Assembly (NCBI RefSeq): GCF_004362215.1 | Contig: NZ_SNWR01000002.1 | Span: forward strand, 1,736,001 to 1,800,000 | Direction of reading: 5' to 3' | DNA from: Paractinoplanes brasiliensis | GTDB taxonomy: Bacteria; Actinomycetota; Actinomycetes; Mycobacteriales; Micromonosporaceae | Length of the DNA stretch: 64,000 nt | The notes under the pieces: generated by a model | What the model was told of the DNA's origin: nothing | The model's input: the letters and a program-made list of their open reading frames with translations, nothing else | Database searches by the model: none | Shown: positions 8,645-17,491 of the stretch, piece by piece | How positions within the stretch are numbered: the first letter of the stretch is position 1 | Layout: each line of letters opens with the position of its first letter | Program-made: the position numbers and the translations under genes

Positions 8645-9199
8645 ATGGCGAGATGGGATCCGGGGGCGGAGGATCGTTTGCGGAAGGCCGCGCTCGAGCT
8701 GTTCCGGGAGCAGGGCTACGACGCCGTCACGGTCACCCAGATCGCCGAGCGGGCCGGCCTGACCCGGCGCTCGTTCTTCCGGTACTTCCCGGACAAGCGC
8801 GAGGTGTTCTTCGCGGGCTCCGACCAGCTGCCGCCCGCGATGGCCGACGCGGTACGGGCGGCCGGCGGCGATGTGTTCGCTGCCGTGGCCGAGGTCGGCG
8901 CGCGGATGGTCGAGGTGATCGACCAGCCCGCCGAACGCCGGGCGATCATCGACGGCAGCACGGAACTGCAGGAACGGGAGCGCACAAAAATGGCCGCCGT
9001 GACGGCGGCCGTCGAGGGGGTCTTGCGCGAGCGCGGGGTGGATGCCGTACGGGCCCGGTTGCTGGCCCAGACCGGGGTGGTGGTCTTCCAGAACGCCTAT
9101 GCGCAGTGGCTGGGATCGGGGACGCCGTTTCCGGAGGCCGTCCGCGCGGCCACCACGGCCATCCGCGAGGCGATGGACGGAAAAGGCCCGGCATCCTGA
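8645..9199 (+). CDS. TetR/AcrR-family transcriptional regulator
   Basis: A 184-residue TetR regulator. The N-terminal HTH runs AALELFREQGYDAVTVTQIAERAGLTRRSFFRYFPDKREVF, the classic family signature near residues 10-50. The C-terminal ligand domain ends AVRAATTAIREAMDG. ATG 8645 is preferred; an in-frame ATG further upstream would fall inside the operator dyad. It probably represses itself and the divergent reductase at 7500-8558; the inducer is unknown. The stop codon lies in the loop of a hairpin that serves as terminator for the facing rpmE2 gene. Confidence 0.93.
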   Translation: MARWDPGAEDRLRKAALELFREQGYDAVTVTQIAERAGLTRRSFFRYFPDKREVFFAGSDQLPPAMADAVRAAGGDVFAAVAEVGARMVEVIDQPAERRAIIDGSTELQERERTKMAAVTAAVEGVLRERGVDAVRARLLAQTGVVVFQNAYAQWLGSGTPFPEAVRAATTAIREAMDGKGPAS

Positions 9200-9211
9200 G
9201 GATGCCGGGCC
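9181..9211 (-). terminator. Intrinsic terminator for rpmE2, overlapping the TetR 3' end
   Basis: A perfect 12-bp stem (GGCCCGGCATCC with its complement) and a 3-base loop. On the minus strand it is followed by TTTT (AAAA at 9181-9184 on the plus strand), so it is a textbook Rho-independent terminator for rpmE2. The three loop bases are the TGA stop codon of the TetR gene. Confidence 0.88.
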
Positions 9212-9223
9212 CGTGAGAACCCG

Positions 9224-9475
9224 TTACTTCGAGAACTTGGCGTACTTGGCGCGGAACTTCTCGATGCGGCCGGCGGTGTCGAGCACCCGCGTGCGGCCGG
9301 TCCAGAACGGGTGGCTCGCCGCCGAGATCTGCACGTCGATCACCGGGTAGGTCTTCCCGTCCGGCCACTCGACGGTCTTGTCGCTGCGCTCGGTCGAACG
9401 CGTGAGGAACGCGTAGTCGGCGTTGCGGTCGCGGTACACGACGGAGTGGTAGTCGGGGTGGATGCCGTTCTTCAT
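9224..9475 (-). CDS. rpmE2: 50S ribosomal protein L31 type B
   Basis: An 83-residue L31 with the type B opening MKNGIHPDYHSVVYRD and the conserved SHPFWTG and FRAKYAKF. No Cys-x2-Cys is present, so it is the zinc-free paralogue. In many bacteria such copies replace the zinc-binding L31 when zinc is scarce and are Zur-controlled (family knowledge). I see no clear Zur box in the 50 bp upstream. The start follows AGGAGGACAGAGAC. It lies 52 bp downstream of the SpoIIE phosphatase on the same strand and ends at a strong terminator. Confidence 0.96.
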   Translation of the reverse strand: MKNGIHPDYHSVVYRDRNADYAFLTRSTERSDKTVEWPDGKTYPVIDVQISAASHPFWTGRTRVLDTAGRIEKFRAKYAKFSK

Positions 9476-9527
9476 GTCTCTGTCCTCCTTCAGGAGATCG
9501 ACGGCTACAACCTCCCCGCTGCCGTGG

Positions 9528-11282
9528 TTATTTCCCCGGGACGCGGACGGCGAGCAGGGCCACATCGTCCTCGTGCTTGTTGCCGGTCAGCCGGGTGAAC
9601 ACCTCGTCGAGCAGGGCGGGCAGGGGCGCGGTGGTGAGCCCGGTCAGCACGTCGCGGAGCTGCCGCTTGCGGTCGTCGAGCAGGTCCGTACGGGTCTCGA
9701 CCAGCCCGTCGGTGAAGAACAACACCGTCGAACCGGGCGGGAGCGTACGGGTGTGGTTGGTGCGCGGCCAGCGGCCCGGCACGCCGAGCAGGATGTCGCG
9801 TCCCGTGAGCGTGTCGACCGTGCCGTCCGCCGCGAGCAGCAGGGGCGACGGGTGCCCGGCGTTGGCCCACTGCAGCCGATGGCCGGTGGCGGTGGACAGC
9901 ACGTACGCCAGGATCGCGGTGGCCGGGGTGTTGTCGCTGAGCAGCTGCATGGCGCCGTCGAGGCGGCGCAGCAGGGCCGACGGCGGCTCGTGCCGGTCGA
10001 CGACGAACGCGCGCAGCATGCTGCGGAGCCGGCCCATCTGTCCCGCCGCCCGCATGTCGTGGCCGGTGACGTCGCCGACGACCAGGGCCAGGTGATCGGG
10101 GGCGACCCGCACGGCGTCGTACCAGTCGCCGCCGACGTGCTCGCCGCGGGCAGCCGGCTCGTACCGGGCGGCCAGCTCGAGCGGGGCGGCCGGGGGAAGG
10201 TCGCTGAGCATGGCCTGCTGCAGCAGCTCGGCGACGCGCTCGCGGGAATCGAGGTAGTCGGCCCGTTGCAGGGCCTGCCCGATGTAACCCGCCAGGGCCG
10301 CCAGCACCGCCTGGTCGAAGACGTCGAGCTCGTACGGCTGTTTCCAGACGAACGTCAGGGCGCCGATCGGGCCGGACGGGCCGGGCAGCGGCACGCTCAC
10401 CCCGGACTGCCAGCCCATCTCGCGGAACGTGCCGGCCGCGTCGGGCGTGTGCTCGTGCACCGCGGCCAGGTCGGGCAACAGGACCGGCCGGCCGGCCACG
10501 GCGGCCAGCGCGGAGGGGGTGCGGGCCGTTGCGGGGTAACGGTTCCACCGGTCCGCAACGCCCGGCGGCAGGGTGTCACCCGAGCGCAGGCTGATCCGGC
10601 CGGCGGGGTCGATCAGCGAGATGCCCACGTAGTCGGGATCGAGGCTGCCGACGACGAGCTCGCGGACCGCCGCCGTCACGTCGGCGACCGTGCTGGTGTC
10701 GGCGAGCGTGCTGCTGGCGCGCAGCAGCAGCTGGGTGCGGTCGAGGGCGACCGCGGCGACCCGCTCGCGGCGCGTGGCGGCGTGGGTGGCGATCCGCAAC
10801 CGCAGGCTGTCCGAGCAGGCCGCGGCCAGGTCGGCGAGCAGCTCGAGCTCACCGGTGGTCCACCGGCGGGGCTCGGTGTCGATCGCGCACAACGAGCCGA
10901 GCACCAGGCCGTCGGCGTCGGTCAGCGGCATCCCGGCGTAGCCCACCACGCCCAGGTCGGTGATGGCCGCGTTGCCGGCCACCCGGGGGTCGCTGCGCGC
11001 GTCGGTCACGACCAGCGGCCGGCCGCTGATGACGACGTGCCGGCAGAAGGAATGCGACAGCGGTGTCTGCCGCTCGCCCATCCACGGTTCGCCCAGGCCG
11101 CAGGCCCCGGGGAACACCTGCCGCCGTTCGTCCACCAGCGACACCAGCGCGACCGGGACGTTCAGGACCTTACGGACCATCGCGGTGAAACGGTCGAACG
11201 CCGGGTCGGCCCGGGGGCCCAGCCCGGTGCGCGCCAGCGCATCCAGCCGCGCCGGATCGTCGAGGCCTCCGGCGTCGGTCAT
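9528..11282 (-). CDS. GAF-GAF-SpoIIE (PP2C-type) serine phosphatase
   Basis: A 584-residue signalling phosphatase. Two GAF sensor domains (about 25-160, with SHSFCRHVVISGRPLVVTDA; and about 180-330) precede a SpoIIE/PP2C domain from about 370, marked by GGDWYDAVRVAPDHLALVVG and DVTGHDMRAAGQMGRLR, whose Asp residues bind the metals. A C-terminal FFTDGLVETR and DDVALLAVRV complete the fold. Family members dephosphorylate anti-anti-sigma factors in partner-switching cascades; no cognate antagonist kinase is nearby. ATG 11282 is preferred to an ATG 14 codons upstream because the extra residues look non-conserved. Confidence 0.92.
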   Translation of the reverse strand: MTDAGGLDDPARLDALARTGLGPRADPAFDRFTAMVRKVLNVPVALVSLVDERRQVFPGACGLGEPWMGERQTPLSHSFCRHVVISGRPLVVTDARSDPRVAGNAAITDLGVVGYAGMPLTDADGLVLGSLCAIDTEPRRWTTGELELLADLAAACSDSLRLRIATHAATRRERVAAVALDRTQLLLRASSTLADTSTVADVTAAVRELVVGSLDPDYVGISLIDPAGRISLRSGDTLPPGVADRWNRYPATARTPSALAAVAGRPVLLPDLAAVHEHTPDAAGTFREMGWQSGVSVPLPGPSGPIGALTFVWKQPYELDVFDQAVLAALAGYIGQALQRADYLDSRERVAELLQQAMLSDLPPAAPLELAARYEPAARGEHVGGDWYDAVRVAPDHLALVVGDVTGHDMRAAGQMGRLRSMLRAFVVDRHEPPSALLRRLDGAMQLLSDNTPATAILAYVLSTATGHRLQWANAGHPSPLLLAADGTVDTLTGRDILLGVPGRWPRTNHTRTLPPGSTVLFFTDGLVETRTDLLDDRKRQLRDVLTGLTTAPLPALLDEVFTRLTGNKHEDDVALLAVRVPGK

Positions 11283-11364
11283 GCCCGAACCGTACAGGCG
11301 TTTCAGAGCGCCACGGCCGGGCACCCCAGCCAGAGTCGTGTTTGATCAATCCGAGGTGGCGGCG

Positions 11365-11982
11365 ATGCCTGATTCCCGTACGTTGCGAGCACTGGTGCTG
11401 GGCTGTTCCCTGAAGTCCGGGCAGCAGGAGTCCAGCAGTGAGCTGCTCGGCCGGCAGATCCTCGACGCGCTGGCCGACCACGACGTGGAGGGCGAGGTCG
11501 TCCGCGTCGTCGACCACGGCATCAAGTTCGGGGTGAGCACCGACGAGGGCGGCGGGGACGGGTGGCCGGGCGTACGGGAGAAGGTTCTCGCCGCCGACAT
11601 CCTGGTGATCGCGACGCCCATCTGGATGGGGCAGCCGGCCAGCGTGGCCAAGATGGTGCTCGAACGCCTCGACGCCGAGCTGTCCGAGACCGACGACCGG
11701 GGCCGGCCCTCGATGTGGGACAAGGTGGCCGTGGTCGGCGTCGTCGGCAACGAGGACGGCGCCCACCACGTGATCGCCGAGGTGCTCCAGGCCCTCAACG
11801 ACGTCGGCTTCACCGTCCCGGCCAACGGCGGGGCGTACTGGGTCGGCGAGGCGCTGGGCAAGGTCGACTACAAGGACGCCGGCCCCAAGCCCGACACCAC
11901 CGGCGCCGCGGTCAAGACGCTCGCCGTCACCGCGGCCCACCTGGCGCACGCCCTGGTCGCGAACCCCTACCCGGCCGAATAG
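11365..11982 (+). CDS. Flavodoxin/NADPH-dependent FMN reductase family protein
   Basis: A 205-residue flavodoxin-fold protein. The FMN-phosphate loop is near the N-terminus (ALVLGCSLKSGQQESSSELL) and IATPIWMGQPASVAKMVLER is the characteristic flavin-isoalloxazine segment; GAYWVGEALGKVDYKDAG is towards the C-terminus. It resembles NAD(P)H:FMN reductases or flavodoxin-like quinone/azo reductases. ATG 11365 follows GAGGTGG; an in-frame GTG at 11338 is possible but would put the start next to the divergent phosphatase promoter. The redox partner is unknown. Confidence 0.85.
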   Translation: MPDSRTLRALVLGCSLKSGQQESSSELLGRQILDALADHDVEGEVVRVVDHGIKFGVSTDEGGGDGWPGVREKVLAADILVIATPIWMGQPASVAKMVLERLDAELSETDDRGRPSMWDKVAVVGVVGNEDGAHHVIAEVLQALNDVGFTVPANGGAYWVGEALGKVDYKDAGPKPDTTGAAVKTLAVTAAHLAHALVANPYPAE

Positions 11983-12061
11983 GGCATTCGGGCTCCCCCG
12001 CGGGCCACCGGTCGCCGTAGGCTCTGGGCAACGTGGCGGTGATCACAGGGGTGGAGTGACG

Positions 12062-12835
12062 ATGGGTGTTCTGCGGGAGCTCGTGACGGCGATCCGGACC
12101 GGCTCGATCGAGGTGGTCGACCTGACGGCGCCGCTGTCCAGCGAGACGCCGATCCTGAAGCTGCCGCCGCCGTTCGCCGACACCATCACGTTCGGCCTCG
12201 AGGAGATCAGCCGGTACGACGACCGCGGTCCCGCCTGGTACTGGAACAACATCCACACGGGCGAGCACACGGGCACCCACCTCGACGCGCCGGTGCACTG
12301 GGTGACGGCCAAGGACGGGGAGGACGTCTCGCAGATCGCCCCGCCCAAGCTGGTCGGGCCGGCCGCGGTCATCGACGTGTCCGGCCGGGTGACGGCCGAT
12401 CCCGACTTCCTGCTCGAGGTCGAGCACGTGCGCGAGTGGGAGGCGCAGCACGGGCCACTGCCCGAGGGCGGGTGGCTCCTGGTCCGTACGGGGTGGGACG
12501 CGCGCTCCAACGACCAGGCCGCATTCCTGAACGCCGACGACACCGGCCCGCACACGCCGGGCATCTCGGTCGCGTGCGCCAAATGGCTGGCCGAGGAGGC
12601 GCCCGTGATCGGGGTCGGCGTCGAGACCGTCGGCACCGACGCGGGGCAGGCGTACGGGTTCGACCCGGCGTTCCCGTGCCACTCGTACGTGCTCGGGGCG
12701 GGCAAGTACGGCCTGACCCAACTGCAGAACCTGGCCACGCTGCCCCCTTCCGGGGCGGTCGTGATCGCCGCTCCGCTGCCGATCGTCGGCGGCTCGGGCA
12801 GCCCGGCGCGTGTGCTGGCCCTGGTCGAGCGGTGA
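12062..12835 (+). CDS. Cyclase-family metal-dependent hydrolase
   Basis: A 257-residue member of the cyclase/kynurenine formamidase/isatin hydrolase family (PF04199). It carries the metal motif HTGTHLDAPVHW near residues 75-87, plus ERC-free strands such as PLSSETPILKLPPPF and GVGVETVGTD. Family members hydrolyse amide or lactam bonds using Zn or Mn bound by the His/Asp motif. A GTG at 12056 is an alternative start. The stop overlaps the next start (GTGA), so it is translationally coupled to the ThDP enzyme and likely supplies or consumes its substrate. Confidence 0.88.
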   Translation: MGVLRELVTAIRTGSIEVVDLTAPLSSETPILKLPPPFADTITFGLEEISRYDDRGPAWYWNNIHTGEHTGTHLDAPVHWVTAKDGEDVSQIAPPKLVGPAAVIDVSGRVTADPDFLLEVEHVREWEAQHGPLPEGGWLLVRTGWDARSNDQAAFLNADDTGPHTPGISVACAKWLAEEAPVIGVGVETVGTDAGQAYGFDPAFPCHSYVLGAGKYGLTQLQNLATLPPSGAVVIAAPLPIVGGSGSPARVLALVER

Positions 12836-14466
12836 CCACTGTCGCCGAGGTGGTCGGCGCGACGCTGGCCAAGCTGGGCGCCCGGCACGTGTTCGGCGTG
12901 GTCGGCAGCGGCAACTTCCACGTCACCAACGCGCTGGTCGAGCACGGCGCCCGCTTCGTCGCGACGCGGCACGAGGCGGGGGCGGCCACCGCGGCCGACG
13001 CGTACGGGCGGGTCAGTGGCCGGGTGGGCCTGGTCAGCGTGCATCAGGGCTGCGGGCTGACCAACGCGATGACCGGGATCGCCGAGGCGGCCAAGAGCCG
13101 CACCCCGATGCTGGTGCTGGCGGCCGAACCCGCGGCCACGGCGCTGCGGTCGAACTTCCGCGTCGACCAGGACGCGCTGGCCCGGGCGGTCGGCGCCTCC
13201 AGCGAGCGGGTGCACAGCGCGGCCACTGCGGTTGCCGACACCGTACGGGCGTGGCGGCTGGCCACCAGCGAACGGCGTACGGTCGTGCTGAACCTGCCGC
13301 TGGACGTGCAGGCGGCGCCGGCCGGGATGACCGAGCCGCCGGCCCCCGTCGCCGTGGAGCACCCGCAGGCCAACGACGACGCGGTCGCAGCCCTGGCGGC
13401 CCTGCTCGCGTCGGCGGAGCGGCCCGTGTTCATCGCGGGCCGGGGAGCGGTCAACGCCCGTGACCCGCTGTCGTCGCTGGCCGGGGCGTGCGGGGCGCTG
13501 CTGGCCACCTCTGCCGCGGCGAAAGGCCTGTTCAACGGCCTGCCGTGGAACCTCGACGTGTCGGGTGGGTTCGCCACTCCCCTGGCCGCCGAGCTGATCG
13601 CCGCGGCCGACGTGGTGGTGGGCTGGGGCGCCTCGCTGAACATGTGGACCACCCGGCACGGCGCCCTGGTCGGCCCGTCCACCACAGTCGTGCAGGTCGA
13701 CCTCGACCCGTCCGCGCTGGGCGCGCACCACCGCGTCGACCTGGGCATCGTCGGCGAGGCCGGCAGCACCGCGCGGGCCGTGCGCGCGGCCCTGCCCGGT
13801 CGCAACCTCGGCTACCGGACTCCCCGCGTCCAGGAGAAGATCGTCTTCCGGGGCCGCTGGCGGGACGTCTCTTACGACGACGACGGCGACGACAAGCACA
13901 TCGACCCGCGGACCTTCAGCATCGCCCTCGACGACCTGCTCCCCCGCGAGCGTGTGATCGCTGTCGACTCGGGCAACTTCATGGGCTACCCGTCGATGTT
14001 CCTGACCGTTCCCGATCAGCGCGGGTTCTGCTTCACGCAGGCGTTCCAGTCGGTCGGGCTGGGTCTGGCGTCGGCGCTCGGGGCGGCGCTGGCGTCGCCG
14101 GAGCGGGTGCCGGTGGCGGCCTGCGGGGACGGCGGGTTCCTGATGAGCATCGCCGAGCTGGAGACCGTACGCCGGCTCGGGCTGGGCATGCTGATCGTGG
14201 TCTACAACGACGAGGCGTACGGGGCCGAGGTGCACCACTTCGGGCCGCACGGTCATCCGCTGTCGACGGTGACGTTCCCCGAGACCGACCTGGCCGCTGT
14301 CGCCCGCGGGTACGGCTGCGCCGCGGTCACCGTGCGTCACCCGTCCGACCTGGCGCCGGTCGCTGCCTGGCTGACCGGGCCGCGCGACGTGCCGATGGTG
14401 GTGGACGCGAAGGTCGCCGCGGGCCGCCCGTCGTGGTGGCTGGAGGAGGCGTTCCGCGGGCACTAA
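12832..14466 (+). CDS. Thiamine-diphosphate-dependent enzyme (acetolactate-synthase-like)
   Basis: A 544-residue ThDP enzyme with the three usual domains: PYR (GVVGSGNFHVTNALV, the conserved Glu in TRHEAGAATAADAYGR), a central domain (about 190-330), and PP, with the ThDP/Mg motif starting at GDGGFLMSIAELETV and ending in YNDEAYGAE. It begins with a GTG inside the stop of the cyclase gene. Relatives include acetolactate synthase, oxalyl-CoA and benzoylformate decarboxylases. Coupling to a cyclase-type hydrolase suggests a catabolic ring-opening then decarboxylation or carboligation step, but the substrate is unassigned. The stop overlaps the convergent moeA-like stop by 4 bases. Confidence 0.88.
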   Translation: MTTVAEVVGATLAKLGARHVFGVVGSGNFHVTNALVEHGARFVATRHEAGAATAADAYGRVSGRVGLVSVHQGCGLTNAMTGIAEAAKSRTPMLVLAAEPAATALRSNFRVDQDALARAVGASSERVHSAATAVADTVRAWRLATSERRTVVLNLPLDVQAAPAGMTEPPAPVAVEHPQANDDAVAALAALLASAERPVFIAGRGAVNARDPLSSLAGACGALLATSAAAKGLFNGLPWNLDVSGGFATPLAAELIAAADVVVGWGASLNMWTTRHGALVGPSTTVVQVDLDPSALGAHHRVDLGIVGEAGSTARAVRAALPGRNLGYRTPRVQEKIVFRGRWRDVSYDDDGDDKHIDPRTFSIALDDLLPRERVIAVDSGNFMGYPSMFLTVPDQRGFCFTQAFQSVGLGLASALGAALASPERVPVAACGDGGFLMSIAELETVRRLGLGMLIVVYNDEAYGAEVHHFGPHGHPLSTVTFPETDLAAVARGYGCAAVTVRHPSDLAPVAAWLTGPRDVPMVVDAKVAAGRPSWWLEEAFRGH

Positions 14467-15839
14467 GGCAGTTCGAGGCGGGGTGCCGGGTCGCCGTCGC
14501 GCCAGTGGTCGGGCAGCACAGCGAGGGCGTCGGCGGCGGCCACGGCGGCCAGCCCGGCCGAACCCCCCGGAGGCAGCAGCATCCCGTCGCGAACCGGCAC
14601 GATCCGCACGGCGCCGGGCACCAGCTTGGCGGCGCCGCTGACCGGAACGGCCGGCAGGGTCACCGGCGGGCGTCCGGCCAGAGCGTTCAGCAGCGGTTCG
14701 AGCAGGGTCAAGACCGAGACCAGACCCGCGTACGGGTTCCCGGGCAGGCTGACGACCCAGCGCCCGCCGGGCCGGGCGGCCAGGCCCTGCGGATGACCCG
14801 GGCGGCACGCCACCCCCCGGACGTGCCAGTCGGCGTCCCGCTCGTCGAGCAGCGCGTGCAGGTGGTCGGCGGCGCCGGCGGAGGACGATCCGCTGACCAC
14901 CACCACGTCGGCGCCGGCGGTGTCGAGGGCGGCGGCCAGCTCGGCCGGGTGGTCCCTGACATGCCGTACGGCGTGCAGCACCCCACCCGCGCGGGCGGTG
15001 ACGGCGTCGACGATCCCGGTGAAGCTGTCCCGCACCTGCCCCGGCCCCGGGCGCCCGCCGAGCACGACCTCGTCCCCGGTGACCAGCAACGTCACGGTCG
15101 GCCGCCGGCGCACGCGGACATGCTCGACACCGGCCTGCACGGCCGCGGCGACCCTGGTGGCGGTCATGGTCTCCCCCGCGGGCACGATCACAGCCCTTGC
15201 CCGCACGTCGTCCCCGGCGCGACGGATGTGGCTGCGCGGCCCGCGGGCGCCGTGGACGACGCCGCCGCCGACGTGGCAGTCCTCGTAGGGCAGCACAGCG
15301 TCGGCGTTCCCGGGGACGGGCGCGCCGGTCGCGATCTCGGCAGCCGTGCCCGGCCGGAGCCGGACAGCCGAAGCAGCGCTCGTAACAAGTGGGGCGGCGG
15401 CATCGGCCGCGTCGGGTCCGGCGCCGGGATGGGCGGCTTCGGTCGTACCGGGCCGGGCGCCGGGGTGGGGAGTGGCCTTGGCCGTGTCGGGTCGGGCGCC
15501 GGGGTGGGCAGTGGCCGCGACGGGCACCGCCTCGATACCCGATTTGTCCGACATCGAGTGGGACCCGGCCTCCCGGCCCGCCCTGTCCATCGGGCCCGCC
15601 AGGACGAGGCCGACGACGGTCCACGGGCCGGGGCCCGCCACCGCGTAGCCGTCCATCGCCGCCGAGTCGAAGGCCGGGACGGGTGTGACGGCGCGGACCG
15701 GCTCGGCGAGGGTGCGGCCGCGCGAGTCCTCTACCGGCACCGTCTCGGGCGGGAGGGCGGTCGGCAGGTCACGGGCGGCCGCGTACGCGTCGGCCCACGC
15801 GAGCCCGACCACGGACGGACGCTGCTTGGTCAGGGGCAT
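14463..15839 (-). CDS. moeA: MoeA-like molybdopterin molybdotransferase with a tandem-repeat insert
   Basis: A 458-residue MoeA-family protein, which inserts molybdenum into adenylylated molybdopterin. Family landmarks: PAFDSAAMDGYAV, RPGTAAEIATGAPVP, LLVTGDEVVLGG, and LPGNPYAG in place of the usual LPGNPVS. The MPT-binding S-G-G-x-S segment reads VVSGSSSAGAAD, slightly divergent. At about 107-147 an Ala/His/Pro-rich stretch built from three HPGA-type repeats interrupts the fold between the MDGYAV loop and the TGAPVP motif; it is encoded by 36-39 bp repeats. ATG 15839 is preferred because upstream residues are unlike the family. No other Mo-cofactor gene is nearby. Confidence 0.85.
   Translation of the reverse strand: MPLTKQRPSVVGLAWADAYAAARDLPTALPPETVPVEDSRGRTLAEPVRAVTPVPAFDSAAMDGYAVAGPGPWTVVGLVLAGPMDRAGREAGSHSMSDKSGIEAVPVAATAHPGARPDTAKATPHPGARPGTTEAAHPGAGPDAADAAAPLVTSAASAVRLRPGTAAEIATGAPVPGNADAVLPYEDCHVGGGVVHGARGPRSHIRRAGDDVRARAVIVPAGETMTATRVAAAVQAGVEHVRVRRRPTVTLLVTGDEVVLGGRPGPGQVRDSFTGIVDAVTARAGGVLHAVRHVRDHPAELAAALDTAGADVVVVSGSSSAGAADHLHALLDERDADWHVRGVACRPGHPQGLAARPGGRWVVSLPGNPYAGLVSVLTLLEPLLNALAGRPPVTLPAVPVSGAAKLVPGAVRIVPVRDGMLLPPGGSAGLAAVAAADALAVLPDHWRDGDPAPRLELP
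15401..15520. repeat. In-frame tandem repeat (36-39 bp, 3 copies) inside moeA
   Basis: The anchor GCGCCGGG recurs at 15421, 15457 and 15496. The copies encode HPGARPDTAKAT, HPGARPGTTEA and HPGAGPDAADA. Spacings of 36 and 39 bp preserve the reading frame. Confidence 0.85.
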
Positions 15840-16084
15840 CGGCACAGTACACGGCCGTGCGGTGTCGGAGGTGTGCCGGCTCGGCGGCGGCGATGCGACC
15901 AAAAGCTCACTTCCTCCACCGCCACCGTTGTGACGTCGTCGGGACCCGTCGGTCCCAACATGCCACCTCCCGGCGCCGTTCGCCGTGCGCAAGGCCCCAT
16001 CGTCATCGGTCAGGGTCGCTCACGGAGCCGAGGACGATGTCGCCGGCACCCGTCAGTCCCACCGCCGTCATCGGCCAGAGGCAC

Positions 16085-17491
16085 TCAGGGTGCCGAAGGC
16101 AGGGTCGCCGCGAGCTCTTCGCGGGTGGGGCCGGGGTGCGGCGCGGGCCGCCAGCCCGAGGCGAACAGGGCGCGGGCCTGCGGTTCAACCTCGTCGAGGG
16201 TGCCCGGCAGCGCCTCCATCGCCATGTACGGCCCGACCACCCGCAACAGCGACGGGTCCTGCTCGGAGGCCTTCATGATGAGGTCGCTCGGCAGCCTCCG
16301 GGTCACGTCGACGTCGCCCCCGTTCCAGCGGCGCAGCAGATCGGTGTCCCAATAGACGTGGTCGGAGAACCACGGGCGCACGTCGGACAGGCACCACTCG
16401 TCAAAGGCGAGCGCCACCGCTGCCGGGTCGTCCGGATACTCGTCGAGCAGCCGCAGCAGGGCCACCGCTTGCTGGAAGGCGACCGCGACGCCCCGCCCAG
16501 CCGACGGATTGGTCGTGCACACCGTGTCGCCCACGTGCAGCAGGCCGGGCAGCGCGACCCGGCCCTCGGCGTCGAGCTGACCCCGGTACGTGTTGTAGAG
16601 CCGCCCGCCGGGCAGAACCGGTGTGATCGGCGTGCTGCGTCCCGGATCGACCCACGCGGCCAGCGCCGGGACGGCCATGGCGGCGGCCTGGAACGCCTCG
16701 GGGAAGCGGAGCGCCCCGAAGCGGCGGTCGTCGGCGGGCCGGATGAACAGGGCCGAGAACGTGCGCCGGTCGTGCAGGAAGACCGCGATCAGATAGCCGG
16801 TCAGGGTCTGGATGATGCCGACGGGCGCGTTCATCGGGCCCGGCTCCGCTCCGGGGAGCAGCGCGTACTGCCGGGACACGTACGCCAGGCCGCAATCACC
16901 GCCCTCGGCCGGGGCGCGCAGGTCGGCGGCGATCCGCGAGGCCCGGCCCGACGCGTTGATCACCAGGTCGGCGGGCAGATCGCGGCCGTCGACCCGCAGA
17001 CCGGCCGCACGCCCGCCCGAACGCATATCGGCCGCACGTTCACCGGAGCGCAGACCGGCCGCACGCTCACCGGAGCCCGGACCCGCCGCACGCCCACCGG
17101 AGCCCAGCACGTCGTCGACGTGGCCCTGGACCAGCGTCACCCCGGGTTCGGCGGCAGCGAACCCGCGCAGCGCCCGCTCGAACACCGCACGCCGGCAGCG
17201 CAGGGCCGCATGGGGCGCGGGCTCCCCGTCACCGCCGCGGAACACGATCCGTTCGGCGCCGGCGTCCTCGAGCGCGGTGAGCGCCTCGGGCATCTCGGCC
17301 TGCAGCGCCTGGGCGATCTGCGGCCGGAAGCCGTGCGGGTGGTGGAACTGCATCACCCCGCGGCGCTCCCAGCTGCCATCGGCGGCCGGGCCCGCGTCGC
17401 GGTCGGCCACCGTCACCCGATGGCCGCGGCGGGCCAGGGCGACCGCCATGAACAGGCCGGTCGGCCCGGCGCCCGCGACTGCCACATCCAT
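16085..17491 (-). CDS. FAD-dependent monooxygenase/oxidoreductase with a tandem-repeat insert
   Basis: A 468-residue flavoprotein. The N-terminal dinucleotide-binding motif is VAVAGAGPTGLFMAVALARRG, the second FAD motif LHVGDTVCTTNPSAGRG is near residue 310, and the DG-like strand LPADLVINASGRASR is near 175. It resembles FAD hydroxylases of the styrene/2-octaprenyl-phenol type. Between residues 130 and 166, four 9-residue repeats (pattern RAAGLRSGE) extend a surface loop that is short in relatives. The C-terminus is helical. It lies 117 bp downstream of the RpiR regulator on the same strand. The substrate is unknown. Confidence 0.83.
   Translation of the reverse strand: MDVAVAGAGPTGLFMAVALARRGHRVTVADRDAGPAADGSWERRGVMQFHHPHGFRPQIAQALQAEMPEALTALEDAGAERIVFRGGDGEPAPHAALRCRRAVFERALRGFAAAEPGVTLVQGHVDDVLGSGGRAAGPGSGERAAGLRSGERAADMRSGGRAAGLRVDGRDLPADLVINASGRASRIAADLRAPAEGGDCGLAYVSRQYALLPGAEPGPMNAPVGIIQTLTGYLIAVFLHDRRTFSALFIRPADDRRFGALRFPEAFQAAAMAVPALAAWVDPGRSTPITPVLPGGRLYNTYRGQLDAEGRVALPGLLHVGDTVCTTNPSAGRGVAVAFQQAVALLRLLDEYPDDPAAVALAFDEWCLSDVRPWFSDHVYWDTDLLRRWNGGDVDVTRRLPSDLIMKASEQDPSLLRVVGPYMAMEALPGTLDEVEPQARALFASGWRPAPHPGPTREELAATLPSAP
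16995..17102. repeat. In-frame 27-bp tandem repeat, 4 copies, inside the FAD monooxygenase gene
   Basis: Copies start at 16995, 17022, 17049 and 17076, built on CGCAGACCGGCCGCACG followed by YTCACCGGAG-like sequence, with a degenerate fifth copy after 17102. Each unit adds nine codons. Confidence 0.92.

Noticed and set aside
9476..9527. Zur box before rpmE2
   Set aside because: No inverted AT-rich pattern of the TGAAAATGATTTTCA type is visible in the short gap.
15840..16084. Coding extension of the moeA-like gene or a second gene
   Set aside because: The frame stays open upstream but the residues do not resemble the family; short diverged repeats of ACCCGTCRGTCCCA are present but too weak to list.
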